Of a DNA stretch of 64,000 bases, positions 17,151-25,719 are shown in pieces. The DNA is from Phycisphaeraceae bacterium (GTDB taxonomy: Bacteria; Planctomycetota; Phycisphaerae; Phycisphaerales; Zrk34). The stretch is from NCBI GenBank assembly GCA_028282805.1, contig JANQHD010000009.1:1-64000 (forward strand), in the 5' to 3' direction. How positions within the stretch are numbered: position 1 is the first letter of the stretch; each line of letters starts with the position of its first letter. The translations under genes were made by a program, and so were the position numbers. The notes under the pieces are model-generated. The model saw only the letters and a program-made list of their open reading frames with translations, searched no databases and was not told the origin of the DNA.

Positions 17151-20100
17151 CTAGACCACCGCAACGGTCTGAATTAAGAGCTTCCGCAACACCGGCAACA
17201 GCGTGTTTTGCTCCAAGTAATTTTCCGGCGGGCGGAAGTAGATCGACGCCGGCTGCCCCTCGCCGGGCGGGTCGATCATACGCACGCTGCCGGGCGCGCC
17301 GTCCAACCGCTCGAACAGCCCCCCCACGTGCGGCGTCTCGAAGATCAGGTCCTTGTCGTGGCGTTTGAGCTTCGACACACCGAGCTCCGTCAGCGCCACG
17401 CGGATCTCCGCGAGGTCGACCAGCCGCTGCGCCGCGGCGGGCAGCTTGCCGTAAGCCTCGACCATGTCCTGCACGACGTCCTTCAACTCCGCGAGGCTCG
17501 CGGCGCGGTTGATGCGCCGGTACGCCGCCATGCGGTGCGCGTCCGACGGGATAAACGACTTGGGCAGCGCGCCCGCCAGCCCCACGTCGAGGTGCGTGAG
17601 GTGCGTCTGCTTGAGCGGCTCGCGTTTGAGTTGCGACGTGGCCTCTTCGAGCAGCTGGCAGTACATCTGGTAACCGACGGTGGCGATGTGGCCGGACTGT
17701 TCGGGGCCGATGATGTTGCCCACGCCGCGGATCTCCATGTCGCGCATGGCGATCTTGAAGCCCGCGCCCAGCATCGAGTACTGCTCGATGGCGCTGAGCC
17801 GGCGCGTGGCGACCTCGGTCAGCGCCCGGCTGTCCGGCAGCAACAAATAACAGTACGCGCGGTGCTTGTAACGCCCCACCCGCCCGCGCAGCTGGTGCAG
17901 CTCGGCCAGGCCGAACCGGTCGGCGTCGGCGACGAACATGGTGTTGGCCGTGGGGATGTCGATGCCCGACTCGATGATCGTGGTGCATACCAGCACGTCG
18001 ACCTCGCGGCGGATGAACCTGAGCATCACCTCTTCCAGCTCGTGGGCCTTCATCTGCCCGTGGCCCACGATGAACCGCGCCTCGGGCACCAGCGTGCGCA
18101 GCTCGTTGGCCACGTTGTGGATCGACTGCACGCGGTTGTGCACGAAGAAGCACTGGCCCTCGCGGTTGAGCTCGCGCAGGATCGCCCGGCGGATGCGCTG
18201 CTTGTCGTGCGGCACGACCTCCGTCACGATCGCCCGCCGGTCGGCCGGGGGCGTGCTCAAAGAGCTGATGTCGCGCAACCCCAACAACGCCATGTGCAGC
18301 GTGCGCGGGATCGGTGTGGCGCTGAGCGTCAGCACGTCGACCGTCACGCGGAAACGCATCAGCTTGTTCTTGTGCTCGACGCCGAAGCGTTGCTCCTCGT
18401 CGACAATCACCAGGCCCAAGTCGTCGAAGTGCACATCGTCGCTCAGCAAGCGGTGCGTGCCGATCAGTATGTCGACCTTGCCGGACTTGACCGACTCGAC
18501 GATGCGCTTGGCCTCCGCGCCCGTCTTGAACCGGCTGACCGACTCGACGTGCACGGGGAAGTCGGCCATGCGCTGGCGGAAGGTGCGCTCGTGCTGCTCG
18601 CACAGCACCGTCGTCGGGCAGAGCACGGCGACCTGCTTGCCGGCCTCGACCGCCTTGAACGCGGCGCGCATGGCGACCTCGGTCTTGCCGAAGCCCACGT
18701 CGCCGCAGATCAGCCGGTCGGTCGGCCGGTCCGAGGTCATGTCCTTCTTGATCTCGCCGATCGCGGCGAGCTGGTCGTCGGTCTCGTCGTAGGGGAACTC
18801 GTCCTCGAACTGTTTCATCCACGCGTCGTCGTCGGGGTAGCGGATGCCCGGCAGCGACTGCCGCGCCGCCTGTACTTGCAATAGCTCCTTCGCTAGGTCG
18901 CGCACGGCCTCGGCGACCTGCTGCTTCTGCTTCGACCACCGCTTGCCGCCCAACAAACTGAGCGGCGGCCGGCCCGAGAACCCGCCGATGTACTTCTGCA
19001 CCAGCTCGATCTGCGCCGCGGGCACGTGCAGCTTCGCCTTCTGCGCGAACTCGAGCGTGAGGTATTCCTCCGAGGCCTCGCCCTTGCGCATCGTGCGCAG
19101 GCCGCGGAAGATCGCGATGCCGTGGTCCGCGTGCACGACGTAGTCGCCGACGTCGAGGTCGAAGAACGTCTCCTTCGAGCCCTTGCCGTAGCCCGTGGGC
19201 ACCGCCCGCACCCGCCGCCGCGTGGTGTACCGGTGAAACAGCTCGTGGTTCGGCACCACAACCAACGGGCGGCGCAGCGGCCCTCTCCCCCCGGGAGAGG
19301 GTTGGGTGAGGGGGCCCGCGTCAGCGTCATCGCTTCTCCCCCACACAAACCCCCGGAACAGGTACCCGATCTCGATGTCGATCAAACCGTGCGCCTCGGG
19401 CGCGTGTTCCATAATCAACTCTTGCAACCGCTCGGCCTCGCCGGGCTTCTGGCAGACCACTACCACGCGGCTCGCTGGCCCGTCGGCGCTGTCGCCCGTC
19501 ATCGCCGCCAGTTCGCCGATCGCCTTGGGCACCGATTCGTCGAAGTGCGGCAAGCGCTCGACCGGCAGCACCGCATCGGGTTGCTCACGCACGCCGCCGT
19601 ACTGGTTGATCTCCACGTTCGCCAGCCGCCCCAAATGCTTGAGCACGGCCTGCGGCGTGAAGATGCCGCGCGGGTCGGTGATCCGCTCGAAATAACCCCG
19701 CGCCTGCTCGGCGACCTCCAGCGTCTCGTGCGTCACCACGATCGTTTCGTCACTCAACAACGACCAGAAGCTCGTGGTGCCCGCGTCCTGTTGGATCGCC
19801 TCGACGCTCGCGCCCAGCAGGCGCACGTGCGGCAGCTTGCGGTCGGAGCCCATCGAATCCAAATCAACCTCGGCGATCGATTCGACCTGGTCGCCGAAAA
19901 AGTCGAGCCGCACCGGCGGTTGGTTGCCCGGCGGAAAAATATCGACGATCCCGCCGCGCATCGCGTACTCGCCGGCCTGGCCTACCGCGTCGCACCGCTT
20001 GTAGCCGGCGCGGTCGAGCCAATCGACCAGCTCGCCCGTCGGCAGCTCGTCGCCGGGCCTGACGTCGAGCACGATCCGGTCGAACGCTTCGGGCAATGGC

Positions 20101-20483
20101 ACCGGCTGCATCAGCGCCTGCACCGTCGTGGCCACGACGCTCGGCGCATCTGCTCCGCGCAACCGGCTGACCAATTCCAACCGGTCGGCCAACAGCTCCA
20201 GCGACACGTTGCTCTCGCCCGGCAGCACCTCCAGCGCGGGGAACGCGACCGCTTCGACCGCGTCCATGAGCGCCAGGTCGTCGACCGACTCGTCGACGTC
20301 GTCGAGGTGCGCGACCAGCAGCACGACCGGCCGGCCCGTGCGCTTGGCCAGCGCGCCGGCCACGAGGTGCGGGCTCGAGCCCCACGCCCCGTCGGCGCTG
20401 AGGCGCAAGCCGGGCGACAGGCGGTCGATCAGGGCGGTGACCTGCGGGTGGTGGGTGAGCGTGTCGATCCAGTCGTGCGTCAT
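17151..20483 (-). CDS. mfd: Transcription-repair coupling factor
   Basis: A 1110-residue helicase-like ATPase that removes stalled RNA polymerase and recruits UvrA to DNA damage. The N-terminal UvrB-like part is followed by the polymerase-binding region (VGDYVVHADHGIAIFRGL) and a RecG-like motor: Walker A ICGDVGFGKTEVAMRA, DEEQ box VIVDEEQRFGVEHK, TLSATPIPRTL, and QLRGRVGRYKHRAYCYLL. The C-terminal TRCF domain includes KSFIPSDAHRMAAYRRI. The ATG at 20481-20483 (MTHDWIDTL) is chosen over an upstream frame start at 20558. A short palindromic element (19281-19315) is inserted in frame at about residue 390-402, just before LVVVPNHELF. Confidence 0.96.
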   Translation of the reverse strand: MTHDWIDTLTHHPQVTALIDRLSPGLRLSADGAWGSSPHLVAGALAKRTGRPVVLLVAHLDDVDESVDDLALMDAVEAVAFPALEVLPGESNVSLELLADRLELVSRLRGADAPSVVATTVQALMQPVPLPEAFDRIVLDVRPGDELPTGELVDWLDRAGYKRCDAVGQAGEYAMRGGIVDIFPPGNQPPVRLDFFGDQVESIAEVDLDSMGSDRKLPHVRLLGASVEAIQQDAGTTSFWSLLSDETIVVTHETLEVAEQARGYFERITDPRGIFTPQAVLKHLGRLANVEINQYGGVREQPDAVLPVERLPHFDESVPKAIGELAAMTGDSADGPASRVVVVCQKPGEAERLQELIMEHAPEAHGLIDIEIGYLFRGFVWGRSDDADAGPLTQPSPGGRGPLRRPLVVVPNHELFHRYTTRRRVRAVPTGYGKGSKETFFDLDVGDYVVHADHGIAIFRGLRTMRKGEASEEYLTLEFAQKAKLHVPAAQIELVQKYIGGFSGRPPLSLLGGKRWSKQKQQVAEAVRDLAKELLQVQAARQSLPGIRYPDDDAWMKQFEDEFPYDETDDQLAAIGEIKKDMTSDRPTDRLICGDVGFGKTEVAMRAAFKAVEAGKQVAVLCPTTVLCEQHERTFRQRMADFPVHVESVSRFKTGAEAKRIVESVKSGKVDILIGTHRLLSDDVHFDDLGLVIVDEEQRFGVEHKNKLMRFRVTVDVLTLSATPIPRTLHMALLGLRDISSLSTPPADRRAIVTEVVPHDKQRIRRAILRELNREGQCFFVHNRVQSIHNVANELRTLVPEARFIVGHGQMKAHELEEVMLRFIRREVDVLVCTTIIESGIDIPTANTMFVADADRFGLAELHQLRGRVGRYKHRAYCYLLLPDSRALTEVATRRLSAIEQYSMLGAGFKIAMRDMEIRGVGNIIGPEQSGHIATVGYQMYCQLLEEATSQLKREPLKQTHLTHLDVGLAGALPKSFIPSDAHRMAAYRRINRAASLAELKDVVQDMVEAYGKLPAAAQRLVDLAEIRVALTELGVSKLKRHDKDLIFETPHVGGLFERLDGAPGSVRMIDPPGEGQPASIYFRPPENYLEQNTLLPVLRKLLIQTVAVV
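19281..19315. repeat. Palindromic element inserted in frame within mfd
   Basis: CCCTCTCCC (19281-19289) and GGGAGAGGG (19293-19301) form a perfect 9-base inverted repeat with a 3-base loop, followed by TTGGGTGAGGGG. Short palindromes of this GGGAGAGGG...GGTGAGGG type recur between genes in many bacterial genomes. Here the element is translated as LTQPSPGGRG without breaking the frame. It lies in a surface loop of Mfd between the UvrB-like module and the polymerase-interaction part. Confidence 0.8.
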
Positions 20484-20575
20484 CGCGTGTCTTCTCGGCG
20501 CGTTTTCGGCGCAGGCGCAGGCGCGAGCGACGATGATTTTTCCATCAGCGCTCGTCAACGTTTCGCTTTGTCCTC

Positions 20576-20633
20576 GCCACGGAGAACATCGAGGTCACGG
20601 AGCAGCACTCCGCGTCCTCGGTGCCTCCGTGGC
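20576..20633. repeat. Nested inverted repeat (CACGGAG type) between mfd and the acetyltransferase gene
   Basis: GCCACGGAG (20576-20584) pairs with CTCCGTGGC (20625-20633). Inside, TCGAGG (20589-20594) faces CCTCGG (20616-20621) and CGGAG faces CTCCG, so the whole 58 bases can fold into one long hairpin. Similar CACGGAGG repeats occur between genes in several phyla. It lies three bases after the stop of the acetyltransferase gene, so it could protect or end that transcript. Confidence 0.7.
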
Positions 20634-20635
20634 GG

Positions 20636-21205
20636 TCAGTCCGCCCGCGCCTCGGCGTCGATCCGCAGCACGGCGTCCACCGGGTGGGGCAACGGCCCAT
20701 CATACTCATCGGCGCCCCGGCCGGCGGCCGCCAGTTCCGATTCGGTCGGTTCCCGCAGCACCCGCACCATCGCGATCTCGTCGCACGCGTCGTGCTTGGG
20801 GCACCGCACGCACTCGCCCCACACCTTCAGCGGTAGCTGCTGGCGGTCGACCACCTCGAAGGCGCAGCGTTCGAAGAACGCCCGCTCGTAGGTCAGCGCA
20901 AAGACCTGCCGCAGCCCCAGCGCCACCGCGTCGCTCACCGCCGCGTTGACCAGGGCCTTGCCGACGCCCTTGCCCCGCCCTTGCGGTGCCACGGCCAGCG
21001 CGTACACCTCGCCGAGCGTCGACCACATGATGCGCAACCCCGCCACGCCGACCACGCGGCCGTCGGCTTCGGCGACGTGGAAGTCGCGCAGGTGCTCGTA
21101 CAACTCCGCCAGCGAGCGGTGGATCATGATCCCCTGCTCGGCGTAGTCGTTGATGATGCCCGCCATGGCGGGCGCGTCGGTGGCTTTGGCGCGTCGGACC
21201 TGCAT
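20636..21205 (-). CDS. GNAT-family N-acetyltransferase (ArgA-like type)
   Basis: A 189-residue acetyltransferase. The acetyl-CoA-binding loop is in LAVAPQGRGKGVGKALVNAA (about 72-91), and the later part FFERCAFEVVDRQQLPLKVW matches the end of bacterial N-acetylglutamate-synthase-like GNAT proteins. ECVRCPKHDACDE carries two cysteine pairs typical of that subgroup. The C-terminal 30 residues are acidic and variable. An amino-acid substrate is likely but unproven; no arginine genes adjoin it. A TATAAT box lies 23 bases before the ATG (21229-21234, minus strand). Confidence 0.82.
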   Translation of the reverse strand: MQVRRAKATDAPAMAGIINDYAEQGIMIHRSLAELYEHLRDFHVAEADGRVVGVAGLRIMWSTLGEVYALAVAPQGRGKGVGKALVNAAVSDAVALGLRQVFALTYERAFFERCAFEVVDRQQLPLKVWGECVRCPKHDACDEIAMVRVLREPTESELAAAGRGADEYDGPLPHPVDAVLRIDAEARAD

Positions 21206-21399
21206 GGCTGAATCTCGGATCGCGATGGATTATATCGCCGTTTCGCGCGACGTGAGGCGGCTTTTTTCTTGACGCCGAGGTCGCCGATATGGGTTAATGG
21301 TGTCAGCGACAACCGCCGTTTCGGTCGTTCGGGGTCGGGGCGGCGACATCTCCGGCATCGAATGGGGGCAACACATCTCCGCCCCCGAAGGAGGTCAGT

Positions 21400-21675
21400 A
21401 TGCAGGTCCACTCCCCATGGCGTGACGAGATCGGTTGGGTGCTCGCGTTGATCGGGCTGGTGATTATCGCGGTCGTGATCGCCGACCGGATGACGATCCT
21501 CGAACTCGAGGACATGTTGTCGGCCTGGATGGCGCTGCTGATCGGCGGCGTGCTGCTCGTCGCGGTCGGGATTGGCCTGCACTTCGAGTCGATGCCCCGC
21601 CGCAAGGCCAAGGCCGAGGCGAAAACCGATCAGGCCACGCCGCCCAGCGACGCCGGCTCCGAGTCGGCCGCCTGA
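21400..21675 (+). CDS. Small two-pass membrane protein
   Basis: A 91-residue protein with two membrane segments (WVLALIGLVIIAVVIA and WMALLIGGVLLVAVGIGL) joined by a short acidic loop. A charged, disordered tail (RRKAKAEAKTDQATPPSDAG) follows, probably in the cytoplasm. The start is clear: AAGGAGGT lies four bases before the ATG, the strongest ribosome-binding site in the window. No family is recognised. The last 46 bases overlap the convergent dihydroorotate-dehydrogenase-like gene. Confidence 0.72.
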   Translation: MQVHSPWRDEIGWVLALIGLVIIAVVIADRMTILELEDMLSAWMALLIGGVLLVAVGIGLHFESMPRRKAKAEAKTDQATPPSDAGSESAA

Positions 21676-22463
21676 CCGGTCGCGGCAGCGACGATCTCGT
21701 GGGCGTGGGCGATCAGCGGTCGCACGCCAGAATCGCGGAAGAGGTAGATCGGGTTCATCACCTTCGTGCCGATCGCGAAGCGCTGCGCGCCGGCCTCGGC
21801 GTAGGCGTCGATGTCTTGCGTGGTGGTGATGCCGCCGCCGCCGATGACGGCCAGGTCGCGGTGGCGTTGGCGCACGTCGCGGATGCACTGGAGGGCCACG
21901 GGCTTGAGGGGCTTGCCGCTGACGCCGCCGCGCGGGGTGGGCAGCGTGTTGCAACAGTGCACGCAGCGCACGCCCGCCTCGACCGCCTGCGTCAGAAGAA
22001 GCTCGTAGTTCACCGGGGGCAGCTTCGCGATGATCGGCAGGCCCGTCGACACCGCCCGGCCGAACAGGTCCGTCGGCCAGTCGATCTCGCCCACGTTCGG
22101 GCAGCTCATGTTCAGCTCGACCGCCATGGGCTTCAGGTCCGCCATCCACTCGAGCAGCTCGTACCACTCGGCGTCGGCAAAGCCGTGGATGGAGACGATC
22201 TTGTTGGACGGGTCGATCTTGCCGTGGCGCACCTTGTCGACGAGCCAGGCGACGCCCGGGTTGCGCAGGCCGATCTGGTTGACCCACGCCTTGATGCGGG
22301 GGTAGTAGCGGACGGTTTTGAGGATGCGCCACACGCGCCCGCCGCGCTTCTCGACGGTGAAGGTGCCGAGCGTGGCGGTGGCGCCGTCGGGCTGGATGTA
22401 GTTGCCGAACGGCGCGGAGACGATCAGCGGTTGCAGGCCGGCGGTGGGCGGGGTATCAGTCAT
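21630..22463 (-). CDS. Dihydroorotate dehydrogenase-like FMN protein
   Basis: A 277-residue TIM-barrel flavoprotein of the dihydroorotate dehydrogenase family. The hallmark ELNMSCPNVGE is at about 115-125. VIGGGGITTTQDIDAYAEAG and QRFAIGTKVM form the FMN phosphate site near the C-terminus, and PIIAKLPPVNYELL supplies the conserved Lys. The usual active-site base region is less clear, so pyrimidine synthesis is not certain and a dihydropyrimidine-type oxidoreductase is possible. The ATG at 22461-22463 lies seven bases after TATACT. The extended frame up to 22871 is a shadow of the zincin gene. Confidence 0.8.
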   Translation of the reverse strand: MTDTPPTAGLQPLIVSAPFGNYIQPDGATATLGTFTVEKRGGRVWRILKTVRYYPRIKAWVNQIGLRNPGVAWLVDKVRHGKIDPSNKIVSIHGFADAEWYELLEWMADLKPMAVELNMSCPNVGEIDWPTDLFGRAVSTGLPIIAKLPPVNYELLLTQAVEAGVRCVHCCNTLPTPRGGVSGKPLKPVALQCIRDVRQRHRDLAVIGGGGITTTQDIDAYAEAGAQRFAIGTKVMNPIYLFRDSGVRPLIAHAHEIVAAATGQAADSEPASLGGVA

Positions 22464-22470
22464 CAACGAC

Positions 22471-22476
22471 AGTATA
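22471..22476 (-). promoter_or_regulatory. TATACT -10-like box, seven bases before the start codon
   Basis: TATACT on the minus strand lies seven bases before the ATG of the dihydroorotate-dehydrogenase-like gene. There is no Shine-Dalgarno sequence in the gap. It is a further case of the leaderless-type arrangement. Confidence 0.55.
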
Positions 22477-22514
22477 GGACCTGAGGCGAACCGTGAAAGG
22501 CGAGGCCGCGCACC

Positions 22515-22916
22515 ATGGACCACGACCTGCGAGACCACTTCGACCGCACCTTCGACCTGGTGATGGACGCCATGCCCGAGCACATCCACAAGCTCTTGCA
22601 GGAGGTGCCGCTGATCGTGGAGGACCACCCGTCCGACGAGATCATGGACTCGTTCGACATGGCGTACACCGACGAGCTGTGCGGCCTGCACGACGGGCTG
22701 CCCCTCGGCGAGCGCGGCGGCGACGGCGGGGAGGCCGTGCCCCTGCCCGAGGTCATCTACATCTACCGCGAGGGCATCTTCGCCCAGTCGCTCGACGACG
22801 AGGGCTACGTCGACGACGAAGAGCTCGCCCGACAGATCGGCATCACCGTGTTGCACGAGATCGGCCACCACTTCGGCATGACCGAAGCGCAGCTCAAGCG
22901 GCTGGGCTACGATTGA
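22515..22916 (+). CDS. Small zincin-like metallopeptidase-fold protein
   Basis: A 133-residue protein of the bacterial minimal zincin group. The zinc motif TVLHEIGHHFGM (HExxHxxG/M form, about 113-124) lies near the C-terminus, as in the family, and EVIYIYREGIFAQS precedes it. The N-terminus is acidic and helical. Whether it cleaves peptides is not established for the family. GGCGAGG lies upstream of the ATG. The stop codon abuts the convergent sulfite reductase stop in the palindrome TGATCA. Confidence 0.85.
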   Translation: MDHDLRDHFDRTFDLVMDAMPEHIHKLLQEVPLIVEDHPSDEIMDSFDMAYTDELCGLHDGLPLGERGGDGGEAVPLPEVIYIYREGIFAQSLDDEGYVDDEELARQIGITVLHEIGHHFGMTEAQLKRLGYD

Positions 22917-24641
22917 TCAACCGACCACTTCCAACACACGCAACTCGCTGGGGTTCTCCTTCGCACCGGTGACCTTCGTGCGCAGCTCGTCGCCGGCGAA
23001 CACGCGGTTATAAAAATCGCCCAGCGCCTCGTCGCCCCGCCGGTCCTTCGCCCACGTCTCGAACACCGGGCGCAGCCGGTCGAGCAGCTCGCCATCCGGC
23101 ACGCTGTCGGCGAACAGCTCCGCCATGCGGTCGCCCGCCAGCCGGCCGCCGAGGAAGATGTCGTACACGCCCGGCTTGCGCCCCACGAACGCCAGGTCCG
23201 CCGTGTACGGCCGCGCGCAACCGTTGGGGCAGCCGGTCATGCGGATCGTGATCGGCTCGTCTTCCAAACCGTGCTTCGCCAGCTCGGCTTCGATCGCGTC
23301 GGTCAGGTCCGGCAGGTAACGCTCGGCCTCGGCCAACGCCAACCCGCACGTCGGCAACGCCACGCACGCCATCGCGTAGCGCTTCGTGCCGTTGATGTCG
23401 GTCGGCTTCGTCACGCCGTGCTCGGCGAGGATCGCTTCGAGCGTGTCGATGTCCGCTTCTTGCAGGTCCGCAAACAGCAGCGACTGGTTCGGCGTCAGCA
23501 CCACGCTCGGGCGCAGCGTTTCGACGATCTTGCGGAACGCCGACTTGATGCGCGGCCCGCCCTCGAAGTCGCTCACCCGGCCGTTCTGCACCCACACGCC
23601 GTAAAAATACTTGCCGTCGCCCTGCGCGTGCCTGCCGAGGTAGTCGTTGAGTTGCAACGGCCCGACCTCGACCCAGTCGTGCAGCGCAAAGTCGACGCGC
23701 CGCTTGAACTCCTCGGCAAACCAGTCCATGCCGCGGTCGTCGACCACGTACTTCAGCCGCGCATGCCGGCGGTCGGTGCGGTCGCCGAAGTCGCGGTGGA
23801 TCGACACCACCGCCTTCACCGCGTCGGCCGCGTGCTCGGGCGCGACCGAGCCGAGCGGCGAACCCATCCGCGCGAACGTGTCGGCCTTGCGGTGGGTCAT
23901 GCCCAGCCCGCCGCCGACGAGCACGTTCACGGCGGTGATCTTCTCGCCGTCGTGCACGGTGATCAGCCCGCAGTCCTGCGTGTACACGTCGACCGAGTTG
24001 TCCTCGGGCGTGGCGACGCCGGTCTTGAACTTGCGCGGCAGGTACGACTCGCCGTAAAACGGCTCCTCGACGATCTGCTCACCGCGATCGACCTTCTCGC
24101 CGTCCAACCAGATCTCGTAATACGCGCCCGTCGCCGGCGCGAGCTTCGCGGCGACCTCGTCGGTCAGCGCGCGGGCCTGTCGGTGGATCGGGTCGCCCAG
24201 CGGCGCCGGCGAGCACATGACGTTGCGCTCCACGTCGCCGCACGCCGCGATGGTGCTGATTAACGCCTGGTTCAGCGCCCGCATGGTCGTTTTGAGTTCG
24301 CCCTTGATCACGCCGTGAAACTGCACCGCCTGGCGCGTAGTCAGGCGCAGCGAGTCGTTGTACGTGTACTGCGCGGCGATCGCGTCCTGCGCCAGGTACT
24401 GCTCGGCGGTCATCCGCCCGCCGGGGCACTTGGTGCGGATCATGAACGAGTAGTGCTTGTCCTTGCCCTTGCGCTCGTCGCGGTTGTCCTGCTGGTAGAT
24501 GCCGTGGAACTTCATGCACTGGATGTCGTCGTGCTCGAACTTCTCGGCGTCGCCGTCGGCCAACACCTCGGCGATCGTGCCGCGCAGCTGGTTGCTGCGG
24601 GCCTTGGCGTCTTCCACTTTCGTCGGCTTCTTCTCAGCCAT
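22917..24641 (-). CDS. cysI: Assimilatory sulfite (or nitrite) reductase, siroheme/4Fe-4S
   Basis: A 574-residue hemoprotein that reduces sulfite to sulfide. The cysteine pairs for the coupled 4Fe-4S cluster and siroheme are CVALPTC (C-x5-C) and TGCPNGCARP (C-x3-C), in the normal order near residues 430-480. LTTRQAVQFHGVIKGEL at about 105-121 contains the siroheme-facing Arg residues. The size and ferredoxin-type end favour a single-subunit enzyme. The upstream partner cysH and the absence of nitrate genes point to sulfate assimilation. Start ATG 24639-24641, preceded by AGGAAAGG. An in-frame extension to 24719 is less likely. Confidence 0.92.
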   Translation of the reverse strand: MAEKKPTKVEDAKARSNQLRGTIAEVLADGDAEKFEHDDIQCMKFHGIYQQDNRDERKGKDKHYSFMIRTKCPGGRMTAEQYLAQDAIAAQYTYNDSLRLTTRQAVQFHGVIKGELKTTMRALNQALISTIAACGDVERNVMCSPAPLGDPIHRQARALTDEVAAKLAPATGAYYEIWLDGEKVDRGEQIVEEPFYGESYLPRKFKTGVATPEDNSVDVYTQDCGLITVHDGEKITAVNVLVGGGLGMTHRKADTFARMGSPLGSVAPEHAADAVKAVVSIHRDFGDRTDRRHARLKYVVDDRGMDWFAEEFKRRVDFALHDWVEVGPLQLNDYLGRHAQGDGKYFYGVWVQNGRVSDFEGGPRIKSAFRKIVETLRPSVVLTPNQSLLFADLQEADIDTLEAILAEHGVTKPTDINGTKRYAMACVALPTCGLALAEAERYLPDLTDAIEAELAKHGLEDEPITIRMTGCPNGCARPYTADLAFVGRKPGVYDIFLGGRLAGDRMAELFADSVPDGELLDRLRPVFETWAKDRRGDEALGDFYNRVFAGDELRTKVTGAKENPSELRVLEVVG

Positions 24642-24666
24642 CACGCCCAATACCTTTCCTATCAAG

Positions 24667-24693
24667 CCGGACCGTAGCGCAGCGCAGGTCCGG
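24667..24693 (-). other. Hairpin between cysH and the sulfite reductase gene
   Basis: CCGGACC (24667-24673) and GGTCCGG (24687-24693) form a 7-base-pair stem around a 13-base loop in the 97-base gap of the cys operon, just upstream of the sulfite reductase ribosome-binding site. Such intercistronic hairpins can set mRNA processing or relative expression. No T tract follows, so it is not a terminator. Confidence 0.5.
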
Positions 24694-24738
24694 ATCTGTT
24701 TATCATCGTCTTGAGTCACAAACGCCGCAGCATACCCT

Positions 24739-25521
24739 CTACAACTGCGAGCTGTTCATCGACTTGATCGCCTTGCCGTCGAGGTGCAGGCCGCACTCGG
24801 TCTTGTCCGTGCCCGCCCACCGGCCGGCGCGGGGGTCTTCGCCGGGCTTGACCGGGCGGGTGCAGACCGGCGTGTTGCAGCCGATCGACCCGTAGCCCTG
24901 GTCGTACAGCGGGTTGTAGGGCACGTCGTTGACCTTGATGTAGCCCCACAGCGTCGTGTCGTCGAACGCGGCGACGGGGTTGATCTTCGCGATGTCGTTG
25001 CCGCCGTCCCACATGGCGATCGGCACGTCCGCCCGGGTCTTCGAGTGGCTGCGGCGCATGCCCGTGACCCACGCCTCGATGCCCGACTCGGCGAAGTATC
25101 GCTTCATCGGCTCGACCTTGCGCATGAAGCAGCACTGGCTGATGCCCTCACCGCCCTGCTCGTAGAGGTGGCCGCCGAACTTTTCCTGCTGCTGCTCCCA
25201 CGACAGCTCGGCGCTGAGGCGCTTGGCCTGGAAGCCGTAGCGGGCCTGCATCTTCAGGCGGGTCTGGTGCGTCTCGTTGAACAGCACGCCGGTGTCGAGG
25301 TAGAAGACCTCGACCCGGTCGAGCAGGTCGGCCTTGTGCAGCATGTCGACGATCACCACCGACTGCATGCCGAAGCTGCACGCCACCGCCAGCTTGGGCG
25401 CGTAACGCTCGACCGCCCACCGCAGCGTCTCCTGCGGCGGCGCATCCTCCAGGCGCTCGGCCGCCTCGGCCAAGACCGCCCGCTCGGCCTCGTGTTGTTC
25501 GGTCACTTCGGTCTGGCTCAT
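24739..25521 (-). CDS. cysH: Adenylyl-sulfate / phosphoadenylyl-sulfate reductase
   Basis: A 260-residue enzyme that reduces activated sulfate to sulfite. The PP-loop region is VACSFGMQSVVIVDML (about 49-64), and the C-terminal TECGLH carries the catalytic Cys. SQCCFMRKVEP and GCNTPVC would hold a 4Fe-4S cluster, as in the APS-using type. The second pair is spaced C-x4-C rather than the usual C-x2-C. The ATG at 25519-25521 follows CGGAG by six bases; the frame runs on to 25665 without support. A long structured leader precedes it. Confidence 0.92.
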   Translation of the reverse strand: MSQTEVTEQHEAERAVLAEAAERLEDAPPQETLRWAVERYAPKLAVACSFGMQSVVIVDMLHKADLLDRVEVFYLDTGVLFNETHQTRLKMQARYGFQAKRLSAELSWEQQQEKFGGHLYEQGGEGISQCCFMRKVEPMKRYFAESGIEAWVTGMRRSHSKTRADVPIAMWDGGNDIAKINPVAAFDDTTLWGYIKVNDVPYNPLYDQGYGSIGCNTPVCTRPVKPGEDPRAGRWAGTDKTECGLHLDGKAIKSMNSSQL

Positions 25522-25713
25522 CGCAAACTCCGTTTCTGCTCGCGCCGGTGGTGTGGGCCGGTGGGCGGACCGCCGCGACGGGCACGCCATCCCCGGTCGC
25601 CCCACCGACGTGATCCGGCCCCCAGCGCCTGTCGCAGACTCGGACCTGACCGGGCGGTTGCCCACCCGGCCTGGCCTGAACCTGTAGGAGGCTTGCGGCC
25701 CAAGGGTCCAGAT
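25522..25713 (-). ncRNA. Structured 5' leader of cysH, candidate cis-regulatory RNA
   Basis: A promoter (TTGCTG at 25743-25748 and TAGGAT at 25720-25725 on the minus strand, 17-base spacing) would start an RNA near 25713 with about 190 untranslated bases before cysH. The RNA opens with GGACC (25705-25709), which can pair with GGTCC (25642-25646) to close a domain. Inside it, CCGGGTGG and CCGCCCGG (25662-25669, 25650-25657) form an 8-base stem capped by a GCAA tetraloop. A GCAA-capped GGC/GCC stem is nearer the 5' end. No known riboswitch signature was recognised. Confidence 0.5.
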
Positions 25714-25719
25714 GTCTTT

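Noticed and set aside
17048-17368. A 106-codon plus-strand frame starting after apt
   Set aside because: It lies opposite the end of mfd and the PEP-CTERM remnant, and its proline- and arginine-rich sequence has no family.
25630-25665. GGTCAGGTCCG in the cysH leader, similar to the core of signal recognition particle RNA
   Set aside because: The GGAA tetraloop and the symmetric loop that follow in SRP RNA are missing.
25522-25713. A SAM riboswitch before cysH
   Set aside because: Neither the SAM-I core (GATGA...GGCAACC in the right order) nor SAM-II or SAH elements could be placed; only general hairpins are visible.
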